Assembly: GCA_964619675.1 (NCBI GenBank) | Contig: CAZUEO010000031.1 | Coordinates: 1-26,534, forward strand | Source of the DNA: JAPLMW01 sp964619675 | Lineage (GTDB): Bacteria; Planctomycetota; Phycisphaerae; Sedimentisphaerales; UBA12454 | DNA: 26,534 nucleotides | Reading direction: 5' to 3' | Shown: positions 6,877 through 14,636 of the stretch, piece by piece | Layout of the letters: every line of letters begins with the position of its first letter | Numbering within the stretch: the first letter of the stretch is position 1 | Made by a program: the position numbers and the translations under genes | The notes under the pieces: generated by a model | The model's database searches: none | Seen by the model: the letters and a program-made list of their open reading frames with translations, nothing else | What the model was told of the DNA's origin: nothing

Positions 6877-7641
6877 TCATTCTGCCGTCCAGCGGAGATT
6901 CGAAAGTTCCGGCGGCTTGACGAATTTTACGTGACAGTCCGCAAACAGGATATTACATCCATCATCCCAATGATTATCCGTGCTCAGGATTTCAGGTCCG
7001 CCGGCAGGATTGGCCGCAGGAGTTGTCTCGAAAAGCAGGACGGTATCAGGCGGAACCTCTGAAACCTTTTTGCCGGCGACGTTGATGTTAATTGCATAAC
7101 TGGATTGGCCTTCTGCTGCATTGCTGGCGGGACAGCAAAATTGTTTGGGACTGACATTGCAATCCTTGATAAGCACATCACACCAGTTATAGGCTGGCGG
7201 ATACATATCATTATGGTTGGCGGTATAATCCATCATAGCATTACTGATGATAGATAGATTTGTTGAACACATTGTTTTATGAGCTAATGCCTTTACTCTG
7301 GCAAGTGCCGGCATCAGTATGGCGAGCATCATCGGCAGGATAAATATAACACTGACCGAAGGCAGTACTATTCCGGTAATGGCAAGCCCTGTGCCTTTCA
7401 GTTGCCCTTTGCTTTTGCTGATTTTGACCAGGCCGATAATTCCGCAAATCAGGGCGGGCAGAGCCGTGAGCATAAAGGTAAATAAGCCTATCAGCGCAAG
7501 TATGAATGACCATATCGCCAGGACACTTGTTTTAGCGGCACTGGGTTGCGGGGCCGCAGGCGAGATGGGCAAAGGCTGGCTGCAGGACAGGCATACCTTC
7601 GCATTTTCAGGATTTTGCGAGCCGCACTTCGGACAATACAT
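6877..7641 (-). CDS. Zinc-ribbon, multi-pass membrane protein with prepilin-like (H-X9-DG type) C-terminus
   Basis: The 254-residue protein starts with a zinc ribbon (C3-P-K-C6 ... C17-L-S-C20). A Pro/Ala linker follows, then hydrophobic segments (about 40-72 and 85-113) of DUF4190 type. The last ~140 residues resemble the mature part of planctomycete type II secretion/prepilin-like proteins: KTMCSTNLSIISNAMMDYTANHNDMYPPA, FCCPAS, and DNHWDDGCNILFADCHVKFV. The last block corresponds to the H-X9-DG motif, but here the spacing is ten and DG is DC. The usual N-terminal pilin cleavage motif is replaced by the zinc ribbon. The ribosome site AAAGGAG precedes ATG 7641. The role is unknown, perhaps a membrane-anchored surface protein. 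Confidence 0.72.
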   Translation of the reverse strand: MYCPKCGSQNPENAKVCLSCSQPLPISPAAPQPSAAKTSVLAIWSFILALIGLFTFMLTALPALICGIIGLVKISKSKGQLKGTGLAITGIVLPSVSVIFILPMMLAILMPALARVKALAHKTMCSTNLSIISNAMMDYTANHNDMYPPAYNWCDVLIKDCNVSPKQFCCPASNAAEGQSSYAININVAGKKVSEVPPDTVLLFETTPAANPAGGPEILSTDNHWDDGCNILFADCHVKFVKPPELSNLRWTAE

Positions 7642-7726
7642 ATTTTTCTCCTTTCACGTAAATACCAGTTATTATACCAATTATGCATTAGTAAATAGAA
7701 ATTGCCAGATTATTTTTTCTAATCTT

Positions 7727-7768
7727 CCTGCCGGCGGCAAAGGGCCGCAACTTTGCAGGTGCGTTTTT
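7727..7768 (+). promoter_or_regulatory. Hairpin followed by T run in the 5' region of the DUF1015 gene
   Basis: Outer arms CCTGC (7727-7731) and GCAGG (7755-7759) enclose an inner stem GCGGC/GCCGC (7734-7738, 7744-7748). A T5 run follows at 7764-7768. Both flanking genes point away from this spot, so a terminator for an upstream gene makes no sense on the plus strand. It could act as a leader or attenuator for the DUF1015 gene, or be chance. The asymmetric internal loop weakens it. Confidence 0.3.
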
Positions 7769-7824
7769 CAAAATTGTTTTGAAAAAACCGACTAACTCTG
7801 GTAAGCTCTGCAACCCGGTTTTGT

Positions 7825-9138
7825 ATGGAAATAAAGGCTTTTAGAGCGTTTCGGTTTAATCCTGATGTTGTCGGCGATGTCGGGGCGTGTGTCGCTCCGC
7901 CTTATGATGTCATAGGCGCCGCCCAGCAGGTCATGCTCTATCAACAAAACCCGTATAATGTTGTCAGAATTATCAGGGGCAAAACAGAAGCGGGCGATGA
8001 TGAAGCGAAGAATCAGTACACACGAGCGGCTGAATATCTGAATGAGTGGATAAACGAAGGCGTTTTGAGGCAGGACAACAAAGAGGCGATTTATGCCTAT
8101 GTTCAGGATTTTGAGATTGCGAAAAAAAGATACAGCCGCAGCGGGTTTATCGCTCTTGGAAAATTGGTTGAGTTCGGCTCGGGCGTTCAGCCTCATGAAG
8201 AAACGCTCGACGGCCCAAAAGCAGACCGGCTCAAACTTATGCAGGCAACGGCGGCTCAGTTCGGCCAGATTTTTATGCTCTATGAAGATGCAAAAAAAAC
8301 GGCAGATGCAATTATTGAAAAAACAGTCGAAGTAAAAAAAGCTGCGATTGATTTTACCGATGAAGGCAAAGTTAGACACAGAATGTTCGTAATAGACGAT
8401 GCCAAAGACATTTCTGTAATTGCAGAGATGATGAAGGATAAGGAAACCGTGATTGCGGACGGTCATCATCGGTACGAAACTGGTCTTAATTACAGGCGAA
8501 TGATGAATGAACCTTCGGCGGACTGGCAAATGATGACTTTTATCAATGTGCAGAGTCCCGGTCTTGTAGTTCTGCCGACTCACAGGCTCGTCGGCAATAT
8601 CGCAGACTTTGATTTCGAAAAGCTGCTTTCCAAATTGGCTGAAGATTTTGAAAGTTCGAAGTTTTCATTTTCATCAGCCGCCGATAAAGGCGGCGCCAAG
8701 GAGGAAATGTTTAAGAAAATGCGAGGTCAGTTCGAAGCCGGCCGGACATGCTTCGGCATTTACGCCGCTGACAGCGCCTTTTATGCGATTATGCTGAAAG
8801 ACTATGCGGTGATGGACAAAATTGTGCCGCAGTTTAGTGTTGTGTCGCGAAGGCTCGATGTAACAGTGTTGCACAAGCTGGTACTTGAGAAAATCCTCGG
8901 CATTGGCGAGCGGCAGCTTGTGGGCCAGACTAATATCGAGTATATAAAGGATTTCGGCAGCGCCGTTGACGAGGCGGTAGCAGCAGTTGACAAAGGCCAA
9001 AAGCAGGTTGTGTTCTTTATGAACCCGACGCGAGCCGAGCAGGTAAAGCAGATCGCGGCAGCGAATGAAAAAATGCCGCAAAAATCGACGTTCTTTTTCC
9101 CGAAAATCTTTTCGGGACTAACGATAAATAAACTTTAA
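7825..9138 (+). CDS. DUF1015 family protein
   Basis: This 437-residue protein matches the DUF1015 family in length and landmarks: IKAFRAFRFNPDVVGDVGACVAPPYDVI near the N-terminus, NPYNVVRIIRGK, a central IADGHHRYETG block (around D212-Y217), and MNPTRAEQVKQIAAANEKMPQKSTFFFPKIFSGL at the end, where family members usually finish. The biochemical function is not established. In many bacteria DUF1015 genes lie beside serine-biosynthesis genes (serA, serC), and here a class V aminotransferase follows after 14-20 bases, so the same link is likely. ATG 7825 has no clear Shine-Dalgarno sequence, and the upstream region has a hairpin at 7727-7759. Confidence 0.88.
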   Translation: MEIKAFRAFRFNPDVVGDVGACVAPPYDVIGAAQQVMLYQQNPYNVVRIIRGKTEAGDDEAKNQYTRAAEYLNEWINEGVLRQDNKEAIYAYVQDFEIAKKRYSRSGFIALGKLVEFGSGVQPHEETLDGPKADRLKLMQATAAQFGQIFMLYEDAKKTADAIIEKTVEVKKAAIDFTDEGKVRHRMFVIDDAKDISVIAEMMKDKETVIADGHHRYETGLNYRRMMNEPSADWQMMTFINVQSPGLVVLPTHRLVGNIADFDFEKLLSKLAEDFESSKFSFSSAADKGGAKEEMFKKMRGQFEAGRTCFGIYAADSAFYAIMLKDYAVMDKIVPQFSVVSRRLDVTVLHKLVLEKILGIGERQLVGQTNIEYIKDFGSAVDEAVAAVDKGQKQVVFFMNPTRAEQVKQIAAANEKMPQKSTFFFPKIFSGLTINKL

Positions 9139-9158
9139 TAATTTTTGGAGAAATGAAG

Positions 9159-10247
9159 ATGGTTGACTGGAAGAATCCGCCGAAGTTGTTTATACCCGGG
9201 CCTGTGCATGTCCTGCCCGACGTATTGCGGCAGTTGGGCAGATATACTCTGGGCCACAGAGGCAAAGAGTATTCGCAACTGCATAAAGAGACGATTGACA
9301 TGCTCAAGAAAATATTGTTTACAGAGCAGAATGTTTTTATCAGCACGTCAAGCGCATCCGGCATATGGGAGGCAAGTATCCGAAACTGTGTTGACCACAA
9401 TGAAACAGTACTTGCCGCGATGTGCGGCGCATTTAGCGATAAATGGGCCGGTGTCGCAAGAAGCTGCGGCAGAAATGTTGAAGAGCTCAAGGTCGAATGG
9501 GGCCAGGCGACGACGGCAGAAATGATTGACAAGAAACTTGCCGGCGGCAAATATGCTGCGATAACGCTGGTGTACAACGAAACCAGCACCGGTCTTACGA
9601 ATCCGGTTTATGAAATTGCGGATATGATGAAAACCAAATATCCTGATGTATTGGTATTTGTCGATGCGGTAAGCGCGATGGTCGGGCTGCCTATGCATTT
9701 TGACCAGCTTGGCTGGGATGTGGCGTTCGCTTCGGTTCAAAAGGCCTTTGCGATTCCGCCGGGACTTGCGGTTTTTGCCGTAAGCAAACGCGCTATGGAA
9801 AAGAGCAAAAAGGTAACCGGCAGGGGCTACTACTTTGATTTTCAGACGTTCGCAAAGAGCGCTGAAAAAGACCAGACGCCCACCACCCCTGCTATTCCGC
9901 ATATTATGGCGCTGAATTATCAGTGCCACAAGTTAGTTAAGGAAGGTATGGAAGATGTCTGGACGAGACACAGGGAAATGGGCGATTTTGTCCGAGGCTG
10001 GGCAAAGGAAAAATTCGCATTGTTCTGCGAGGAAAAATATGCATCAAATACGCTGACGACAATTAAGAATACAAGGGGTATCACTGTCGGCGACGTTATC
10101 AAAGCCGTTCAGGCAAAGCATAACACCGTGTTCGGCAACGGCTATGGCAAACTCAAAGACCAGACGTTCAGAATCGCACATATGGGTGATATTACGCTGA
10201 AAGATCTTAAAGAGCTTACCGGCTGGATTGATGATGAGATAAAATAG
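9159..10247 (+). CDS. Class V PLP-dependent aminotransferase (SerC / alanine-glyoxylate type)
   Basis: The 362-residue protein is a fold-type I, class V aminotransferase. It opens with PPKLFIPGPVHVLPDVL, the phosphate-loop start of the alanine-glyoxylate/serine aminotransferase group. It has LGHRGKEYSQLH, the STSSASGIWEA PLP-binding block, FVDAVSAMVGLP with the ring-stacking Asp, and the Schiff-base lysine K195 in SVQKAFAIPPG. The likely role is phosphoserine aminotransferase or serine-pyruvate/glyoxylate aminotransferase; the partnership with DUF1015 favours serine synthesis. An ATG at 9153 is possible, but GGAG (9147-9150) is only 2 bases from it and 8 from ATG 9159. A strong terminator follows. 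Confidence 0.87.
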   Translation: MVDWKNPPKLFIPGPVHVLPDVLRQLGRYTLGHRGKEYSQLHKETIDMLKKILFTEQNVFISTSSASGIWEASIRNCVDHNETVLAAMCGAFSDKWAGVARSCGRNVEELKVEWGQATTAEMIDKKLAGGKYAAITLVYNETSTGLTNPVYEIADMMKTKYPDVLVFVDAVSAMVGLPMHFDQLGWDVAFASVQKAFAIPPGLAVFAVSKRAMEKSKKVTGRGYYFDFQTFAKSAEKDQTPTTPAIPHIMALNYQCHKLVKEGMEDVWTRHREMGDFVRGWAKEKFALFCEEKYASNTLTTIKNTRGITVGDVIKAVQAKHNTVFGNGYGKLKDQTFRIAHMGDITLKDLKELTGWIDDEIK

Positions 10248-10269
10248 GCTCCCTGTCGCCACAAACCAT

Positions 10270-10301
10270 AAAAGGCCGGCCAACCCCGGCCTTTTGTTTT
10301 T
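10270..10301 (+). terminator. Rho-independent terminator after the aminotransferase gene
   Basis: A perfect 10-bp stem AAAAGGCCGG / CCGGCCTTTT (10270-10279, 10286-10295) with loop CCAACC is followed by G and T5. The A run on the other side could let it work in both directions. It closes the DUF1015-aminotransferase operon. Confidence 0.88.
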
Positions 10302-10497
10302 GTCTCCAATCCTGATATCACAAATTGCAATTTCAAGATAATTATCTATTTTAACACATACGGGACAAAAACAATCTACTACTTGGTTTTTTAGGCATAA
10401 AATTTCATCAGAAGGACATACGTTTGGCACTGGTTTGAGATAATTGCAGATAGGGTTTATGTTTATGGTGATAATTTAAGCTTGGATACTTTTTGCA

Positions 10498-10573
10498 GTC
10501 GCCTCCGGCAGGATTGCCCGTAGTGGGCAGCGGTGCTGTGACCGCGTCCAACCGGCCGGAAGCGACTTTTTTT
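10498..10573 (+). ncRNA. Branched multi-hairpin element with terminal T run (possible small RNA or complex terminator)
   Basis: A 12-bp outer stem (GTCGCCTCCGGC 10498-10509 with GCCGGAAGCGAC 10555-10566, one mismatch) encloses two adjacent hairpins: TGCCC-GTAGT-GGGCA (10515-10529) and GCGGT-GCTGTG-ACCGC (10530-10545). Seven T follow the outer stem (10567-10573). The result is a three-way-junction fold ending like a Rho-independent terminator. The surrounding stretch 10302-10571 has no gene. It lies directly behind the 3' end of the minus-strand cupin gene. It could be a structured small RNA, a repeat unit, or a terminator; nothing identifies a known RNA family. Confidence 0.4.
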
Positions 10574-10850
10574 ATTCAAAATTATAATGCTTCTTTACGG
10601 CCCCTGCGACCTGCCAAGTGCACTTAAGGCCGTTGGGAAAGATAACCAAATCCCCTGGGCCAAATGAAACAGTCTCGCTGCCGGGCCGGTCCTTTACCGT
10701 TACCCTGCCCTGCAAAACAAGACAGGTCTCAGTCTGCGTATAATCCCAGTCGAACGTGCTCTTTTCGCAGGTCCATATCGGCCAGCTTTTGCATTCCTTT
10801 GTTTCCTGTGGCGTGGGTTTTTTGACGATAACGTCTTTAACTGTAGGCAT
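10572..10850 (-). CDS. Small cupin-domain protein (Cupin_3 / EutQ-like)
   Basis: The 92-residue protein is a single small beta-barrel of the Cupin_3 type. Landmarks are WPIWTCEKSTFDWDYTQTETCLVLQGRVTV and the second cupin motif FGPGDLVIFPNGLKCTW, ending with KKHYNFE as is usual for the family. The first motif has Glu but no His pair (T-E-T-C-L-V), so metal binding is not the usual 3-His kind. These short cupins are mostly of unknown activity; some act in sugar or amine metabolism. An AAGGAG ribosome site lies 6 bases before ATG 10850. It is a single-gene unit. Confidence 0.85.
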   Translation of the reverse strand: MPTVKDVIVKKPTPQETKECKSWPIWTCEKSTFDWDYTQTETCLVLQGRVTVKDRPGSETVSFGPGDLVIFPNGLKCTWQVAGAVKKHYNFE

Positions 10851-10996
10851 TTGAAACTCCTTGTTCCTGTTTTTAGTTTTCCAGCTCGCCGTAGTTTAGG
10901 CAAATTGAGCCGTAAATACAAGATTTTTTTAGTTAAATTGTGGAGTGAGAAGCTCTTTTGCGGTAAAGTTACCGGCCTTGTTAAAAGGAAAAGAGT

Positions 10997-11788
10997 ATGA
11001 CAAAAAAGCAGCTTGAGCAGCTTAAAAAGTGGTTTTATGACTATGCGGCGACCTTTTATGGCGATGATGAACTGACGAACGATAACATCAGGCTTAAAGA
11101 GGACCATACACGCAGGATGTGCGGCGATATTCTGCTGATAGCCGACCAGCTCGGTCTGGATGATGAGCAAAAGATGCTCGCTGAGACGGCGGTCTTGTTC
11201 CATGATGTCGGCAGATTCGAGCAGTTTATGAAATATCACTCATATAACGATGTTGGTACTGAAGACCACAGCTTGCTCGGCCTGAAAGTTCTTGCCGAAA
11301 ATAAAGTGCTCGATGGTCTTTCGCAGCGGAACAAGGAAATTATAGAAGAGGCGATAAGGCTTCACGGCGAGAAAGAATTGCCTTGCGGCCTCGACGAAGA
11401 AACGGGGCTTATCGCAAAGCTGGTTCGCGATGTCGACAAGCTCGATATCTATTATGTGATGATTAGCTGGCTTGGCGATTTGCGAAAAAATCCTCAAAAG
11501 TACATCGGAATTATGGGATTTTCCGCGGAGAATAAATATTCAAAGCATATTGTCAAAGCGGTTCTTGACGACAAGACGATTGATTACAAGGAGCTTAAAA
11601 CGCTTAATGATATGGTCATTGCACAGTTAGGCTGGATAGTAGATGTGAATTTTGTGCCCATTCTTAGAGAAATAAAAAGACGAAGGCTTCTTGAGCAATT
11701 AGTGTTGTTTCTGCCTGATACGCAGGATGTCCGCGAAGTTATGCAGCATGTGCGGCGGCAGCTTGAGATGCGAATAAGTCAAGATTAA
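10997..11788 (+). CDS. HD-domain phosphohydrolase
   Basis: The 263-residue protein holds an HD domain with the expected metal ligands. H37 lies in KEDHTRRM, the H69-D70 pair in VLFHDVGRFEQ, and H91 in TEDHSLLG. H123 lies in RLHGEK, and D145 in VRDVDKLDIYYV. This arrangement is that of the broad HD superfamily close to the HDIG/HD-GYP region, which cleaves phosphoester bonds in nucleotides. The substrate is not evident. No sensor or membrane domain is present. The ribosome site GGAAAAG precedes ATG 10997. Its TAA overlaps the stop codon of the opposite-strand Gfo/Idh gene by sharing the bases TTAA at 11785-11788. Confidence 0.85.
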   Translation: MTKKQLEQLKKWFYDYAATFYGDDELTNDNIRLKEDHTRRMCGDILLIADQLGLDDEQKMLAETAVLFHDVGRFEQFMKYHSYNDVGTEDHSLLGLKVLAENKVLDGLSQRNKEIIEEAIRLHGEKELPCGLDEETGLIAKLVRDVDKLDIYYVMISWLGDLRKNPQKYIGIMGFSAENKYSKHIVKAVLDDKTIDYKELKTLNDMVIAQLGWIVDVNFVPILREIKRRRLLEQLVLFLPDTQDVREVMQHVRRQLEMRISQD

Positions 11789-12846
11789 GCAAAGGGAGAT
11801 TTTTCTTTTTCGGATATTTCGAAAAACTTTCGGGGTGATTCGGGCATTGAGGTTTTTGCGCTTAAATAAGCGGCTTCAATAAGCGCCATCGTTGCAAGGT
11901 CGAGACGGGAATGGTTCCGCAGCCTGTATTTTTCCGGCTCAAGTATCGCCCTGCCGATATCGATAAGCATCTCGGTTATACATTTTTTGTTCTTGAGCGG
12001 GTATTTATGTTCTACGATTAAAGAATTATTATTATCGTAAACGGCGAGTCGATTAGGCGTTGCAGTAATATTCTGCTCTGCTCCATAAATTTTCACCGGC
12101 GCCGCGGCAGCGGTTCCGATGTGCTGTGCGGCCAGAAATGTACCGGTAAGCCCGTCTTTGAAAACGAGCGACGCTGTTATTGTATCTTCGGCAAGGTATT
12201 GTTTTGCCAATTTATCTGCACTTTTGCTTGCGGCAAGGGCATAAATCTGCTGCGGCAGAGAAAAGTTTTCGATAATAAGACTGAGTAATTCAAAGCAATC
12301 GTTGAGCAGCACCCCCCCGCCGGACAGTTTCCTGTCGGCTTGTGCGTAAGAGATTACAGGCTGGAAGAAATCGCTGCCGAAAGATGCGCGAGTCTCGATG
12401 AAGTAAAGCTGCCGGCGGTCGGCGGTTTTCAAATAGTCGCTTAACCTTTCAAAGCCTGGCGCAAATCTTGCTGGACAGGCGGTAATGAATTTTACGTTAT
12501 TTTTCTCGGCAAGATTTATAAGCTCGGTTGCCTGCTCAAAATTTGCCGCTGTCGGGATAAGTTTGAGAATATGGTATTTTTTGTTTATCGCGGCTTTGAC
12601 AAACTCAGCGCACTTGTAAAGCGGCTCTGCGACTATGAGAAGGTCAATATCATTTTGCAGGATGAATTGTCTGTAGTCGTCAAAGGCGCTGCAGTTGTAT
12701 TTTTGTGCGGTTTGTTGAGCATTTGTCAAATTGCTGTCGGCGATGGAAATAATCTCATACAATTCGGTTGAGCAGGCAAGAGAAAGCAGCTCATCCGCCC
12801 CCCTGCCCAGTCCCAGACACGCAGTTTTGAGTTTGCCTATACTCAT
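11785..12846 (-). CDS. Divergent Gfo/Idh/MocA-family protein lacking the EKP motif
   Basis: The 353-residue protein has the two-domain layout of Gfo/Idh/MocA oxidoreductases. A Rossmann start, KTACLGLGRGADELL (7-21), includes the dinucleotide-binding glycines, and IISIADSNLTNAQQTAQKYN supplies the second strand. The C-terminal beta domain includes GGGVLLNDCFELLSLI. Two catalytic signatures differ from the family: EKP reads L-I-P (96-98 in YHILKLIPTA), and the conserved His of the GG-x-LLD-x-GxH block is missing. It may bind NAD(P) with altered chemistry or act as a non-enzymatic protein. Six bases separate it from glyA upstream, so the two share an operon. No clear ribosome site precedes ATG 12846. 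Confidence 0.75.
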   Translation of the reverse strand: MSIGKLKTACLGLGRGADELLSLACSTELYEIISIADSNLTNAQQTAQKYNCSAFDDYRQFILQNDIDLLIVAEPLYKCAEFVKAAINKKYHILKLIPTAANFEQATELINLAEKNNVKFITACPARFAPGFERLSDYLKTADRRQLYFIETRASFGSDFFQPVISYAQADRKLSGGGVLLNDCFELLSLIIENFSLPQQIYALAASKSADKLAKQYLAEDTITASLVFKDGLTGTFLAAQHIGTAAAAPVKIYGAEQNITATPNRLAVYDNNNSLIVEHKYPLKNKKCITEMLIDIGRAILEPEKYRLRNHSRLDLATMALIEAAYLSAKTSMPESPRKFFEISEKEKSPFA

Positions 12847-12852
12847 ATGGTT

Positions 12853-14127
12853 TTATATAAGCGAGAATCTTTTTTCAGGTATTATAAAATGTTCAGGCAC
12901 AGGAAACTGCGAGCACAAAAGCAGCGAGTCTTTTCCGACCTGCGCTATGGCTTCTTCGTTGTCGATATTCTCGGCAACTTTGGCTATGAGTGAAGCGATA
13001 AATTTCATCTGCTCTTCTTTCATTCCCCGTGTTGTAACGGCAGGAGTACCGATGCGAAGGCCGTTGGGATTGAACGGTTTTGCAGGGTCGCCTGGAATGG
13101 TATTGTAATTTGTTACGATTCTTGCGCGGTCGAGAGCCTTTGCGAGTTTCTTGCCGGGGATATTTTTGTTGCGAAGGTCGATGAGAATAAGATGATTATC
13201 CGTTCCGCCGCTGAATAATTTAAAGCCTTTTTCCATAAGCGACTCGGCAAGAACCTTTGCATTTTTGACAATCTGCTTTGAGTAAGCGACAAATTCAGGC
13301 GTATCAGCTTCCTTGAGAGCGACTGCAAGCGAGCTTATTGTATGCATATGGGGGCCGCCCTGCAGGCCGGGAAAAACTGCCTTGTTGATTGCTTCGGCGA
13401 GCGGGGCTTTGCACAAAAGCATTCCGCCTCGCGGGCCGCGCAGAGTTTTGTGCGTCGTTGTCGAGACAACATCAGCATACGGCACGGGACTTTGATGCAA
13501 GCCGGCAACGACAAGGCCGCTGATGTGTGCGATGTCGGCCAGATGATAAGCACCGACGCGATGGGCGATTTCGCCGAATATTTTAAAATCTATTTTTCGT
13601 GGATAAGCGCTTGCGCCGGTGATGATAATTTTGGGTTTGTGTTTTTTTGCAAGCTCTTCGATTTTGTTAAAGTCAAATAGTCCTGTTTCGGGGTCAACTT
13701 CATAACTGACTGAGTTGAAAGCTTTACTGGTGAAACTTACCTTCCAGCCGTGGCTTAAATGCCCGCCGTGCGGAAGTGCCAGCCCCATAATTGTGTCCCC
13801 TACCGCAGCCAGCGCGCTGTATGCTGCAAGATTAGCAACGGCACCGGAATGAGATTGCACATTTGCGTGGTCGGCCTTGAAGAGCTTTTTCGCCCTTTCG
13901 ATAGCGATTGCCTCCACGAGGTCGGTTACCTGCTGGCCTTCATAATATCGCTTGCCCGGATAGCCTTCCGAGTATTTATTGGTAAGACAGCTTCCCGTTG
14001 CAGCCATAACTGCTTTGGAAACATAGTTTTCTGATGGAATAAGACGAATACAGGCGCTCTGACGAGCACCTTCTTGCCGTAAAAGTTCAAACATCTGCGG
14101 GTCGTACTGCTCAAGGGCTGTAATCAT
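12853..14127 (-). CDS. glyA: Serine hydroxymethyltransferase
   Basis: The 424-residue protein is a typical bacterial SHMT. It interconverts serine and glycine with tetrahydrofolate and supplies one-carbon units. Landmarks are RLIPSENYVSKAVMAATGS (28-46), NKYSEGYPGKRYYEG (50-64), the SHSGAVANLAAYSAL cofactor region, HLADIAHISGLV with the PLP Asp, and the Schiff-base K227 in STTTHKTLRGPRGG. The C-terminal NPNGLRIGTPAVTTRG is also canonical. The start is ATG 14127, because an AAGGAG lies 8 bases upstream; an earlier in-frame start at 14175 has no such support. It heads an operon with the Gfo/Idh-like gene and is divergent from parB. Confidence 0.96.
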   Translation of the reverse strand: MITALEQYDPQMFELLRQEGARQSACIRLIPSENYVSKAVMAATGSCLTNKYSEGYPGKRYYEGQQVTDLVEAIAIERAKKLFKADHANVQSHSGAVANLAAYSALAAVGDTIMGLALPHGGHLSHGWKVSFTSKAFNSVSYEVDPETGLFDFNKIEELAKKHKPKIIITGASAYPRKIDFKIFGEIAHRVGAYHLADIAHISGLVVAGLHQSPVPYADVVSTTTHKTLRGPRGGMLLCKAPLAEAINKAVFPGLQGGPHMHTISSLAVALKEADTPEFVAYSKQIVKNAKVLAESLMEKGFKLFSGGTDNHLILIDLRNKNIPGKKLAKALDRARIVTNYNTIPGDPAKPFNPNGLRIGTPAVTTRGMKEEQMKFIASLIAKVAENIDNEEAIAQVGKDSLLLCSQFPVPEHFIIPEKRFSLI

Positions 14128-14391
14128 ATTTTTGCTCCTTTTAGACAAAAGATATTGCTGCGAGGAGTTTATCAAAACAATCGCCGGCGGTCTAATTAAT
14201 TTTTGCTTAGCCCTCTATAGTAAAATAGCCAAGTGTATTTGTTATTAAAACAACTAAATCAGAAATAGACTGTGTGTGGTAACAGGAGTTGGTTGGGGGC
14301 TGGGAGAGATTAGAGGCTTGCTTTTATTCCTTGTTTTTTATTCTTGGCTTTTGTTTCCAACTGTCTTTTTACCTTTGAGGCGGATATTGAT

Positions 14392-14407
14392 TGTTCCACG
14401 TGGAACA
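14392..14407. promoter_or_regulatory. parS centromere-like site 1
   Basis: The 16-bp perfect palindrome TGTTCCACGTGGAACA matches the conserved chromosomal parS consensus TGTTNCACGTGNAACA. It lies 230 bases upstream of parB. ParB loads at such sites and spreads as a CTP-dependent clamp, and they cluster near the replication origin. Confidence 0.9.
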
Positions 14408-14476
14408 GTCCTTTTTTGTCACTGGTCAATTCAAGCTATACCCCCCTGCCGAGAGTTCAAAAAATCGGCTTGCAGG

Positions 14477-14492
14477 TGTTTCACGTGAAACA
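14477..14492. promoter_or_regulatory. parS centromere-like site 2
   Basis: The 16-bp perfect palindrome TGTTTCACGTGAAACA is the classic Spo0J/ParB target. It starts 85 bases after the start of site 1 and 145 bases before parB. Two sites so close to the parB gene suggest nucleoprotein loading here and possible autoregulation of parB. Confidence 0.93.
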
Positions 14493-14500
14493 ATTACCAA

Positions 14501-14530
14501 TAGCCACTAAGGCACCAAGGCACAAAGAAA
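14501..14530. repeat. Dispersed short repeat, copy 1
   Basis: The core GGCACCAAGGCACAAAGAA (14511-14529) follows TAGCCACTAA. A second copy with nearly the same sequence lies at 17222-17250, right after xylA. Each unit contains internal near-repeats of GGCACAAAG type. Both copies are intergenic. Confidence 0.6.
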
Positions 14531-14636
14531 TACATATGGAATTTGGTTGTTTTTGCTGGAAAAGATAAAAATAATCTGCTAAAACAGCAGCAATGTTTTT
14601 ACAAGGACGAGCAATTTTACAATAAAGGAAAGGTAT

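Larger units (their letters stand above)
14176..14636. other. 461-bp intergenic region between glyA and parB
   Basis: There is no convincing gene here. Two out-of-phase plus-strand ORFs (14276-14488, 14344-14568) overlap the parS sites, are Cys- and Trp-rich and lack ribosome sites. The region holds two parS palindromes (14392-14407 and 14477-14492), a dispersed repeat unit (14501-14530) and presumably the divergent promoters of glyA and parB. Confidence 0.6.

Noticed and set aside
14276..14568. Two overlapping plus-strand ORFs upstream of parB, possibly a parA remnant
   Set aside because: The translations are Cys/Trp/Phe-rich without any Walker motif, run through both parS sites and have no ribosome sites. 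They are chance frames.
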